45,705 bases of DNA from Cudoniella acicularis (lineage: Eukaryota > Ascomycota > Leotiomycetes > Helotiales > Helotiaceae), in assembly GCA_013054445.1 (NCBI GenBank), contig JAAMPI010000282.1, positions 1 through 45,705 on the forward strand, read 5' to 3'. The translations under genes and the position numbers were made by a program. Positions within the stretch are counted from its first letter, which is position 1. Each line of letters starts with the position of its first letter. Below are positions 1 to 10,700 of the stretch, piece after piece. The notes below the pieces were generated by a model that saw only the letters and a list, made by a program, of their open reading frames with translations, was not told where the DNA came from and did no database searches.

Positions 1-74
1 TCTTTGCTGGAGGAGGGCCCTCGCGATCCGGAGCGCTGCCTCCTTGCGCGTCGCGCGCCTGCGATGACGCTCCA

Positions 75-419
75 CTATCCGACACATGGCTTGAAGGTGG
101 TGATGGGCATTGAATGGTAAAACCGGGTGAGGGCGATCGTGAAGCCACGCTCGATAAAGGTGACGAGAGCGGAGAAGAAGACATGGCCTAGCGTGACGGC
201 GCTGAGGCCAGGGAAGGGGTTCGGGGTCGGAAGGAGGCGATCAAAAGGGAACTCTTCACAATAAATCCTCAGTTCATCATGAAAGCCTAAGGTAGGATCG
301 AGTATCGGGTCGTAGTCGGGGGTAGTTGGTGATTTAGAGAATGGTTCGAGAACGGAGAAGTTGTGAAGTTGGAGGATGCAGATGAGCGGAGCGGGCACTT
401 GCAGGTCTCGCTTGAGCAA
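75..419 (-). CDS. doubtful hypothetical ORF at left edge
   Basis: This is an open frame of 114 residues with no family I recognise. It contains a Pro-rich middle and a hydrophobic stretch near residues 78-95. It ends in a stop at 75, so any larger gene would need splicing into the 74 bases to the left, where I see no clear donor. It lies upstream of MED16 on the opposite strand. Nothing but its length argues for coding, and it could be chance. Confidence 0.2.
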   Translation of the reverse strand: MLKRDLQVPAPLICILQLHNFSVLEPFSKSPTTPDYDPILDPTLGFHDELRIYCEEFPFDRLLPTPNPFPGLSAVTLGHVFFSALVTFIERGFTIALTRFYHSMPITTFKPCVG

Positions 420-1292
420 GTGGATGTTTTGCTATGACAGCAACGAGCCGCCCCTGTTGGAATTTTAGGACTTGAAGAATGGGTTCACGGGGGTTGGCCT
501 ATTCACTAGTAGTGCACCAGAACAATCCTGGATAAAGGGGTCCCGATTCTCTTCCATTGGCTTCAATGATTTCAGTCATTGCCGCAGTCATTGATTAAAT
601 ATCTAGACAAGGAGTGATTTCTTGAGAGAAAGTCATGATTCACGCCTACGACGACAACTGGTGAAGAGCTGCATGTGCGTTGCCACACCAAAGTACACGG
701 GCAGGGGTATAATAGATCGTAAAGGGTCCTATGAGCAGTCGGTACAACCGACTGGATGGCTCTTGGGCCTTCCTCCATTACACTCATGAATTTCACATAA
801 AGAGAGAAACTATTCCTTAATTATAGTGACTTGTCCAAGTTGCTCTTTTCGTCTCAGTCACTTTCTCGTGTCTTCACTCTTTAGAACGCGTTGCTGGGTC
901 AATGCAGTCCCCAGATAGCGAGGGTTGAGGGTTGGAAGTTGGCGGCTGGCCCTTATCGATTTGGGCTTAGCACTCCCGCGCCCCCTGGTCATGCACGGCA
1001 CCCGACTCAAGTCTTGTGCGAAGAATTGGAGACCTTCATTCATAAGGCTGCTTCCATTCTTCCATGTTGTATTACCTTCTTGCCTAGCTGTACCGCGTTG
1101 ATTCACGGAGCAAATAGCTATCGTCTATATTGCAGCCATGTTCCTGGATGCACCTGCCCGTACCGTTTAAGCATTTGTTCCGGGCCTAATTTAAAGCGGT
1201 CCCAGAGTCCCACTCACTGTCCCAGTCTGAGAGTCCAGATTTCTATAAATCCCAGGGCCCTGCTTGTGCTTGATTGCTGGAACTTCTGAAAG
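420..1292. other. intergenic stretch upstream of MED16
   Basis: No convincing gene is seen here. Open frames at 572-796 (-), 858-1106 (-) and 891-1289 (+) are low-complexity or cysteine/proline-rich without family resemblance. The stretch must contain the MED16 promoter and 5' untranslated region. Confidence 0.4.
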
Positions 1293-3951
1293 ATGCCCTT
1301 GATCATGGACGATGAGATGGATATGGATGAACTTTTTGGTGATGGAGCCACCCGCCCTCCCTCAAAAGAGCTTCATGCGCGGGTAGATGACCTCCGCCGC
1401 TCAGGATGTTGCCAGTAAGTGTTCGTCCCCAACTCGATTTCTTCCTCCTCTAATTGCACATCAGGGCTATTGCTTGGTCAAACTGGGGCTGCATAGCAAC
1501 CATAACTGCAAATCGAGCAGCTCTAGAGCTGAGAAATCTTCGATGCCACCCAGAAAATGGTACCTGGGGTCTCAGTGAGGCTACCACAACCCCTCCATTC
1601 ACTCAAAAACTTGATGGTGGCCCATTGAAACATCTCTCCTGGAGTCCAACTGGTTCGGAGCTGGCCGTCATTGATACATCTGGGAGAATAACTATTTTGT
1701 CTCTCTTCTCATCTTTGAATAAACCAACTCTTCACAGGCATAGTCAAAGCGACCCAGCCGATGATATGTATGGTGTCGTGGGGTGTTACTGGCTGAACCT
1801 GGCTCCATACAGTCCGTCTCCAAATCGGCCAGTAAGTCTTGTATTCTAAGATATCTTCGCTATAAACTAACTCTTGACTCTTGGCCTCGGCAGTTTGCCA
1901 CGGCCCTGCTGTGAAGGATAGTTCTGCTTACCGTTACGAGTTGGTTCAAACGCCAGTTTTAGGGCCATTTCATCCTACACATGGCAAATCTGCATTTGTG
2001 TGTGTGACTACGAATGGTCTTTTGCGGGTTCTCTTCCCTCAAACCAATACGGGGAAATATCAGGAAGTGCATACAGAATTGGAAAGTGTAGTTTCATCCG
2101 ATGATCTTCTAACTCACGCAGCGATTTGCCCAGATAAATGTAAGACATCGAGACATCAGTGAAAATAATCGCTAACATCGCGGCCAGCTAGTACCCTCCT
2201 AATTGCCTTTGCAACAAGCTCAAAACAACTCAGAACTGTGCGTGCACTGGTTGACTGGGGCCAACAAAAGACGAATGAAAAGGGACAAACAGCTCCACAA
2301 CAGTTAAACCCAACAATCAAAACACGGCATCTTGCAGTTACAAGCTGGCTTCCCGACTCTGCAGGAGATTCCCTGAGCACTTCAAACTTGGAGTCGTCCA
2401 TGGTGCAATTATCCCATCTCGAATTTTTACACTCTTCTGTTGATACTTCAGGGCGTGTTACACCGGCTACTATTGTTGCTACTCGCTCTCATTTACCAGT
2501 GTCAACAACCCATTATAATCAAGATGTCCATACAACAATAGATAGATGGGAAGTTCGCGAGAAACCTCAAGTAGTACATACAGCTTTTGAGCACTTGAGT
2601 TCGCGTAGAAATAGTGTTGGTTCTCAACCAGGGGTAGGTTGATACTCTATAATCACTACGTCGCTAATAACTCCAAGCCTACAGTATTCCTCAAGAAGTT
2701 GGAAAGTTTCACCGTAAACAAGATTGCTCTTGGGCTTCAGCCAATGAATCTTGGGAAGATCATCTTCTTCGCGTATAGCGATAGTTCTGTGGAGTATCGA
2801 GATCGCACTACTATGGCTGAGACCTGGACAGACCATGACCTCGATCGTGTTTGGCATCTGTCACAGATTGGCTTTTCCTATAACGAAGATGAACCTTGTA
2901 AGTTAATTGCCCAGGAAATATAGAGGAAACCCTAACATCAGAACAGGTCTGCAAGTAGCGCTGTCGCCTAGCTATTGCTCTTTGGTACAGATCCGTAATG
3001 ATGGGAAAATCAAATGGAAGCAGCTCGATTATCATTTAGGTGATATTGGTTCTAGTATGGAAGATCGTAAGTTGTTGAGAACAGGATCTTAAAAGCTGAT
3101 ACTGATTACGAATAGCTCAATATGCTGCTGTAATCGCAGCCCTTTCCCTTTCTTGCTCGACGGCGGTGATGAGGAACGTCACATACGATGACTTGCTGGC
3201 TACAGCCCACAAGTACGCAAAACCAAGTAGGTTCTCTGTATTTGTCGTTCCTGTAAATGTGACGCTAAACAACAAAGATTTTGCATATGATTGGCTAGTC
3301 GAACTATCCAGAATACTGAAAACACCCGTCGACTATTCTGAAGAACAGCATTTTGATACGCTCATACGGAACACCACGATCCAACTATGCTTATGCATCC
3401 AAAATTCACTTGGATTCCACGGCGAGTTCAATCCTAGAACATTTCCAGGAAAGTTTGCCTGGCTAGTTCTCCAACTTCGAAATATTGTTGTCCTCGTCAC
3501 TATGGCAGCAAATCTCAACGTCCCAGGCGGGCCAAACCCAAACGATAGAACATCACCCCTCGAAGATCCCGAAGTGATCAACGCTCTCGCAGGCTCAGTC
3601 CGTTGGATCCTAGACCTAATGGCCTGGCTCACTGACACACTTCTCACCTTATCTGTCGCTCTTCCCCCAAACATGGACCTTAAAAGAGTCGACGGCTTCA
3701 CTCTACCCGACCTCCTCGAGCACCTCCAAAAAACAAACACCATCTCCCTACATCTCCTCCTCTCCTCCCCCACCCGCGGCTTCCTAACCGCCATTTGTCG
3801 CCGCCTCACACACCTCGACTACATCGCTCGCCGAGCCATGGCCCACAGCAGCTCCAACCCACCGCTCCTCTCTCCCTTCAACCACATCCTGAAATTTGCA
3901 CAGAACCTCCTCAAGCTTCCTCAATTCTCTGAGCAGAATCTCCATTTCTAA
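1293..3951 (+). CDS. MED16: Mediator complex subunit 16 (Med16/Sin4), seven exons
   Basis: Med16 is a tail-module subunit of the nuclear Mediator coactivator and carries activator signals to RNA polymerase II. The N-terminus (acidic [14 protein letters not shown], then [14 protein letters not shown] and [14 protein letters not shown]) is the typical WD40-like start of fungal Med16. I read exons 1293-1414, 1465-1831, 1917-2139, 2188-2633, 2678-2897, 2947-3066 and 3116-3951, with GTAAGT/GTAGGT-type donors. The second intron is least certain: the usual CAG at 1893 leads to a stop, whereas the AAG acceptor at 1916 keeps frame. The product is about 777 residues, shorter than the 900-1000 I expect for filamentous fungi. 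Its last 168 bases are antisense to the neighbouring regulator gene, so the C-terminus may be truncated. The symbol rests on family recognition. Confidence 0.88.
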
Positions 3952-5052
3952 CCACCGCCCATCTTCTTCCGCAATCTTGTACGTTCCAAAAGTCAATGGT
4001 AGAGGCTGCGGCTGATACGAAGACTGATGTGCCGTAAACCCAAAATAATGCTGCGATGCCGCCCGATAAAAAGACATGACTTTTCCGATAATAGTTGCGA
4101 GGAGCATCATCGTGGTGTTGGCATTAGTGCCGCCGATGCACTTGCTGCAATTGAGCATCATTGCGCAGCCATCGACCGCGCGGCGGTTTACCGTGAGAAC
4201 GACGTCGAAGGAGGGTAAGGGCGTGTTGGATGTGGTATGGTTGTGAAGGACTTGGAGGGCTTGCAGGGACGTGTTGAAGCAATTGCATGTTGGATTGTTG
4301 CCGTTTCCCATCATGTCTGCCCCTCCGCCGCTAGGCGAATACATGTTTTTCTGAAAAAGACCGCCTATGGAGTTGGAATTGGATGGCGAGGGCGAAAATG
4401 TAAACATGTCGTTTTGGCCGTCGAACCAGGGCTCGAGGGAGGAAGGGAAGGCGGGGACATCAGCCATGGATTTCGAGCGTGGAGGCGGAGGCACTTGTTG
4501 GAAGCCATTGATGGATCCCGCACGCGTCATCGGATTCGAATTGTTCGCCCATTGAAAAGGTGTTGTTTCGTAGACATCGGATCCCCCGCTGACAGATACG
4601 GATTCTGGAATCCCATCTTCTCGAAGCCCAGATATAGATCCTATGGATACGGACCGGCGATGGAGTCGAGAATCCACCGCACCGTTCTGCATCGTCACCC
4701 AGCTGGGGTGGATCCCGTATGGTGGTGAGTCGGAAGAGTATGCGATCTCGCCGTTCAGCGCCGTATATGTGATTGCTGGCTCCTCATACATTTCTGAAAA
4801 TCCGCCATTGGGAGACGTATCTGGTCTGACGACCATATGGTTTTGATTCTGATCTGCTGGCGAGCTCGCACTCGCTGCCTTCGACTTCCCCGTTCGGCAT
4901 GAGGGGCTATATCCGCATTCTGCACCTGTTGTCAGACAGCGAGAACATATCGGTCTGTCCTTGCTGCACTTGACTTTTGCGAGAAAGCACCCATCACAGG
5001 AAGCTCGCAATTTCGGTTGCCGAGGCTTGGAACCGTTCTGGCATTTGGACAT
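3784..5052 (-). CDS. AflR-like Zn(II)2Cys6 transcription factor
   Basis: This is a single open frame of 422 residues. A Zn2Cys6 binuclear cluster at about residues 18-48 (spacing C-x2-C-x6-C-x5-C-x2-C-x6-C) follows a basic KPRQPKLR segment. A Ser/Pro-rich linker comes next. The C-terminal half carries [15 protein letters not shown], a [13 protein letters not shown] cysteine patch and a terminal helix with [14 protein letters not shown], an arrangement seen in AflR-type regulators of secondary-metabolite clusters. It would bind DNA in the nucleus and most likely controls the PKS cluster 2.7 kb away; that role is inferred from position and family. The gene is convergent with MED16 and overlaps it by 168 bp, and the conserved C-terminal helix falls inside or beside the overlap. 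Confidence 0.88.
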   Translation of the reverse strand: MSKCQNGSKPRQPKLRASCDGCFLAKVKCSKDRPICSRCLTTGAECGYSPSCRTGKSKAASASSPADQNQNHMVVRPDTSPNGGFSEMYEEPAITYTALNGEIAYSSDSPPYGIHPSWVTMQNGAVDSRLHRRSVSIGSISGLREDGIPESVSVSGGSDVYETTPFQWANNSNPMTRAGSINGFQQVPPPPRSKSMADVPAFPSSLEPWFDGQNDMFTFSPSPSNSNSIGGLFQKNMYSPSGGGADMMGNGNNPTCNCFNTSLQALQVLHNHTTSNTPLPSFDVVLTVNRRAVDGCAMMLNCSKCIGGTNANTTMMLLATIIGKVMSFYRAASQHYFGFTAHQSSYQPQPLPLTFGTYKIAEEDGRWLEMEILLRELRKLEEVLCKFQDVVEGREERWVGAAVGHGSASDVVEVCEAATNGG

Positions 5053-7779
5053 CGAATTGGAGGTTTTGTGATGTGAGATAATGGCGGGCGTGGAAACGAG
5101 GGCTGAGAAGTTCGGCGGGGAGTTGCAGGAGAGAGTAATTACGATGGATGTCGTATCATCTGAAGTCTAACAAATTGAAAAAGAACCCTAAGCCGCTGAT
5201 AAATCAAGCATATGTAAACGATTGAATGGAACAGGAAATTATTAGGTCAACTGAATCAATTGCCGCAGCACTTGCAGTGTAAGAAGGGTCTTGAACAAGG
5301 GAGAGTAAGCAGGTACGGTAAAGACAGCTGAGCTGAGAACAACAGCATTTACAGTCAAAGGAAGCCGAAGCCTGGTACGGACGGTAGCTCGAACATACGC
5401 TAGAGCATCAAGCTTTGCGGCAAACTGGACTTCCAGCGCAGATCTTGGAGCACATCTTCTCGTATTGCCACCCATCAGGCTAGGACAAACGCCCAGGGCG
5501 GACAGTGGGCGATGGATACTGGGCACTGGACAGGCATCAGAGAGCTTCTCTAATAAGCATGCACGCATAATGCACAGACGGGAATGCGCTCAGGGTGTCA
5601 ATAGTCAGGAAGTCGATTGTTGTCAGGGAGTGCGAGTGCCTGATCATGTCCCGGACCTCCGACAGATCTTCGTAGAGCTCCACGGTGGGGGGGGGATGGG
5701 GGGAAGGGTATTTACTCATCAGACCACAGGCCACAGGGCCTACAGCACAGCAGTTGTGATGCTGATACTCAGGCCGGATTCCTGGACGTGGTTAAATCCA
5801 GTGTTGTCCGCAGTCCAGTCAGTCCAGTGATATCCAGCCGCCGGCGTCGACTTCTCGCAACACTCACGACGTGCCGGAGGAGGCTTGGGAGACTTGCCGT
5901 GGCCCAGGGTTTTGCCGTTAGGGATGTTAGTGCCAGTGCCAGTGCCAGTGCCAGTGACATGCCACGCCTCTCCCAGTATGGAGTACTGTATTGCGGTACG
6001 GTAGAAGTAGGTACCGTAGGGTGGTAGGTAAGGTAGGCAAGGTAGGTAGGCAAGATTACGCACCCGAGTCTGTACGAAGTTCTCGTACGTGTAAAATCTG
6101 CGTAAAAAAATACGGAGCACGGAGCAATCTCAGCAGCACTAGAAAACTAGCGGCTGCACCTCCGTTGGCTCCCCTAATTTCCTCCCTGTAAGCCATGCCG
6201 GGGATTTGTTTAGCGGCCGATCTAGGGGGTGTGGGTTTGTTTTCAGCGTCCGGGCCCCGGGACCGTCAGTGCTGCAAGTCATCTCAGGCCTCCCTGGTCC
6301 AGCGCTGTATCAGTGCACCCACTACCGATCTACGGAGTAGGGGGCTTGGGACTTGGCTTTCCCCAAGCGTGCGGATGGCTCGATTCGCTTTATATTGCCA
6401 TGTTAGCAAGCACGTAAAGAAAGATCTCTGCCTGTTTCGAGTAGATCAACCATCCGATGGCATGGCCAGCGGGTCCTGTGTCTATGTTTGTGTCTGGAAA
6501 CAGCAGCGCGGGGAGGCCATGTCGGAGCATTGTGTGGTGCGGTGCTGTGCTGTAAGGTTACTGCACTGTAATACACGTTGTGATGCTGCAAATATGCATC
6601 GAATCGTGCTGGAATTGTTGGATTGCCTGGTTTTAAGTGTAAGGTTCCTCAGGAGCTCGTGATGAATCATGAGCTTATCGTGGCTTCAGCCCTCAGGGCC
6701 CGGGTCTCGTGGGCCTCCACACAGCCCACTCGCCGTGGCTTTCTTCTCGGCCCGTAAGCAGTGGCTGCTGGGCGTAGGGAGAAGGGGGGGAGGGGAGAAA
6801 TCCACCACAAAACATAGCGTGTGCGATGCCGTGTATGACGGCACTGATGGAAAGTGTTCCTGAAAAGTGTTTGTTGCGCGGCTTGGATATAGTGCGAAAA
6901 GGGGAGTGCTACGCCCAATTCAGCACCGCACTGCTACTCTAATCCACTCTACTTCACCCTACTATACATTACACATAGGTACTTCGCGGTTCTGTAGCGC
7001 GGGCTCAGGGTTGATCTACGGCCCTACGAAGCCTGAGCCCCTGTCCCTCCAGCGCTGGTTCGGTGTGTTCACGCTAATAGACGCAAGCTCTCAACCTTGT
7101 AACTCCTAACCTACAGGGGCCCAGGCCAGAGGCCCTCGAAATCAACATCACGAACCCTCCCTACAAATCGAGACACCAACACGGTAGCTAAGTTCCTCGT
7201 TATTAACGCTTCATTGTCGAAGTCCACCCCAGTCTTCTTGGGCCCTTGGCACTGCGACCGTTCGGGCGTATCGTCATGCGTATTGTATGCACAAACCTCC
7301 CACACCCACTCACCCTCGTAGGATCGAGTTCTCGCGCTTCTGTAACACACACCATCGCTTCCACGAGTCCTTCCAGGTTGCTTGCAACAGGGCTGGAGTC
7401 ACGAGCAAGCTCCGTCAACTTGCTTTGATGATACCAGTCCCACGCGTCAATTAATTTATAATGGCTCCATCACCCAGCTGTACTCTATTTTTTTTTTTTT
7501 TTTAATTCGCCCCAAATCATGCCATTCCGTGACTTCCGAGATCAGGTCAAGTATTTGTATTCAAACTGACAATAACATCGATTTAATCTAAGCAAAATAT
7601 TGCGGAATAATGACAAAACGATGACAAACTCAAAACTAGTACATGATTTCAAAGCAACCGTTTACCAACGCCGCCGTACTGTCACACGTGCTCTTCGCGG
7701 AATATCTCCAAAGCGAACGCCAACGCATGCCAGTAATGCAACCAGAAAGCCATCCCAATCCCATGCAGATACCCCAAGA
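5053..7779. other. 2.7 kb gene-poor stretch between regulator and PKS
   Basis: No gene could be supported on either strand. Open frames here (for example 5740-6120 on - and 6195-6662 on +) are short and biased and match nothing I know. Visible structure includes a G run near 5685-5704, a GCCAGT hexamer repeated about five times near 5930-5957, a GGTAGG/GGTAAG-rich patch near 6028-6054, a G run near 6783-6796 and a T tract at about 7487-7503. The left part should hold the promoter of the regulator gene, and the right part the 3' untranslated region of the PKS. Confidence 0.5.
5930..5957. repeat. GCCAGT microsatellite
   Basis: A run of about five hexamers (GCCAGT) lies between the regulator and the PKS gene. 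It is short and of the kind that varies between strains. No function is implied. Confidence 0.7.
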
Positions 7780-10700
7780 TTACCCACTAGTCTGTAGAAC
7801 CGCGTCTCGTATGTGATCCCCCATTTTCTTGGCCTAAGATTGAAAGTCAGAAAAGTCTCCTTGTGAATATCATGTGGAACAGAAACTTACGAGAGCACCC
7901 TTCATCATGCTGAAATGATTACCCGGCATATGCTTCGTCACAAACCGATCCTTGTTGAGATATTTGTCCCACAAGTTGGGCCCAAAGTCCGTTCGGTTGT
8001 CTAGCAAAAACTGAGCGTGGCCATATGGGAATGGATCAGGCCGAGGATCTGTCGGCAGTTTGCAAACGCCGTCTTCGCACCAAATGGCCGTCACGAAGGG
8101 TGATTTTTTGGGGTCAATAACTTCCGGTGAGTAATTGGACAGTGCATTAACTGACGCTGCGAAATGAGGCAAGAGCCAAGGGGGCAATTTGGAAAGATCT
8201 CCATCACCAAGAAGTCCATTCTCCCCAAACCAGCGATGCAAAGAAGATGGGAGAGGCTCGATGATATCAGGGCAAGGTGAATCGATGAGGATCAACGACT
8301 CAACCTCATCTCCATTCTTGATCAACTGACTGACCGCCTCGAAAGCGATCACACCACCAGCGCTCCAACCGGCAAGCTGGTAAGGTCCAATTGGCTGGCG
8401 TCGTTTGATTTCTTTGATGAAGTGAGAAGCCATGCCAATGACACCACAGTTATATTCCTCTGGAAACTTCATGTAGGGAGAGTTCAGGCCCCAGACAGCA
8501 ACGTTGGGACCGATATCAGAGATCTCGGTGTACGAGGTTGCAGACCCACCGCCATCGGGAACCATCCACAAGTACTTGCTTGCCTTCTTCGTTCCTTGTA
8601 GTAGAATCGACGTGGCTAAACGCTCAGGTGTTGAAGCCTTTTGGGAGGAAGGCTCGGGCTGTGTTGGGGTCTGTGTCTTGGCCTTGGCCGGCTTTGTTGG
8701 CTTTGAACTTGCTCCAACACCCAAGTGTGCCTCAATTCCCTTGATCGAAGGATTGTTGGCTAGGAGGTCAGATGGAATAGCAATGCCGGTTCTTTCTCGA
8801 AGAGTTCCAAGAATTGAAAGGCTCATTAGTGAATCCATGCCCATCGTAGAAAGATCATGAGCGTCTATGATTTCTTCAATTTCGACACCCATTTCTTCAG
8901 CGATCGTGGTTCGAATCATTGTGCCGAGTTCGGAATTATCTTGAATTTCTTTGCCATCCTCAGAAGCGCTGTCATCGGCCGGAGTGGTCACATCGGTATC
9001 GTCTTCCATCTCCAGATCCGGTGTACCATGATCGATGCTCCCTGGTGACTCATCGGAAGATTGGGTGGAAGTCGAAAGCTTCCGCTCAAACTGCGACAGA
9101 TAGGTCTTGAAAGCACCAATTGTTGCGTGATCCAGGAAAGCGTTTGAAGAGATATCGATGTCGAGGTCTTCACGAATCCTTCCACTGACCGTAAGGGCCA
9201 TCAAAGAATCTACACCGAGATCGGTGAATGCAATGTTGTCTACAAGCTCGTCCATACCGACACCGACTTCGGCTGCTAGGATATCCATGACTTTGGAGCA
9301 AACTGAAGCTAGTTTTGCGTTGACTTTGGAAATGGTATCCTTGGTTACCTGAGGGGTCTTGGTGGGTTTGGTGAGTTTTTTGCTTGAAAGAGGCTTGGCG
9401 GCATTGGTGATTGGACGTGGAGCTGGCTTGGATGCGGCTGCTGCACCGCCAATTGGTGGTAGCATCATGTTGAGAACCTTGCGTGGGATGCACTGGAATT
9501 TCAAACCACCGACCATGGCGATAATCTTGTCACCATCGAAAACGTAGACATCACCGCTCATGACATTCTTCTCGGCTGGCTGCATGCGGACATAAGATCG
9601 GTAGGTCTTCTTGGAAGAGAATGGCTCTGCAACTCTGAATGATTGCCAACCGTGACTGATGTAAACGCTTTCGCGAGAATCAATAGCATCTGAAGCGTTG
9701 ACAATGAAGCCTGAAATATGAGCAACGCTGTCGATCCAGTATGGGCTGCACATGTAGTTGCCATCAGTGTCCTTGGTCTGGAAGACAACACGGGAAGTGG
9801 CCTCCATGTTCTCGCTGTGCAAAGTGACCTCTTCCATGCCCTGGTACTTCCTATCGTAATCGACCAAGGCTTGGAAAAGCTTGTAGGCCAAACCACGACC
9901 GATCTTGTGAGCTTCACCGTTCTGCTCAGCCTTTCGTAGCCAATCGATACGCGATTGAATGAGGTATGCGGTGCGCTGCCACTCGCTGAGATATTTCTCA
10001 CGCTCCCCAAAAAACACCTTGCAGGTAGCATGTTTAACACGAGCTTTGTCTGAACCACTTGAAAAGGTGAGATCAGCGCAGCGACGGCCGGTATCGATTA
10101 CGGCGGTGAGCGTTAAGACTTGACTTTTTCCGTCCTGACTGGCGATCAAAGTTTTCGGAACTTCCATGTGGCAGACATCCATGACCAAATTTTGAACTTG
10201 AGGATCGACTAGCTTGTAGCCATAGTCACAAACCGTCATGGCCATATCACCATACAGCGACGACGGGCACAAATTGGCTCCATTGACAACATGTCCAGTG
10301 ACGAGAGCGCGGAGGTCCGGTCTTGCCAAATCCGATTCGGTAACGACGGTGGCGATCTTTCCTTGAACATTCTCGCTCACGACTTTGTGAATGGTGGAAG
10401 TGGATAATTTTGGAGTAGAGGTCTCTGGAGCAGGAAGCGCACTCTTGGGCACGCGACCCTTGTTCAAGCACCAGTCGCCCTCGTACTGGATCCAGTAATT
10501 CTTCTCATCCCAGGAGTAGCATGGAAGATCAAGGAGGCGTACTGAATCAGAGAAGTCGTGATGATATTCGTTCCAATTGATGTTTAAGCCTGCGGTATGC
10601 AGGGTGCTGAGACTGCACTAATGGTCTTGTATGGATCTTCCTTTCGACGAAGCGTGGGCGTTGCGATAGTTGTTGCGCCAAAGGTAGCTTTGACCATACC

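Noticed and set aside
891..1289. 132-residue open frame upstream of MED16
   Set aside because: It has Cys/Pro-rich biased composition, no family features, and lies where the MED16 promoter and leader must be.
4237..4728. 163-residue open frame antisense to the regulator gene
   Set aside because: It is a shadow of the well-supported Zn2Cys6 gene on the other strand.
6195..6662. 155-residue open frame in the gap between regulator and PKS
   Set aside because: No domain, poor composition, and an overlapping open frame on the opposite strand; chance is likely.
9558..10058. 166-residue frame within the PKS
   Set aside because: It is a shadow of the PT-domain coding frame on the same strand.
10584..10680. 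Intron as the explanation for the PKS frame change
   Set aside because: The only nearby donor-acceptor pair is about 36 bp apart and would remove the conserved LRRKEDP-type AT end; a one-base indel fits better.
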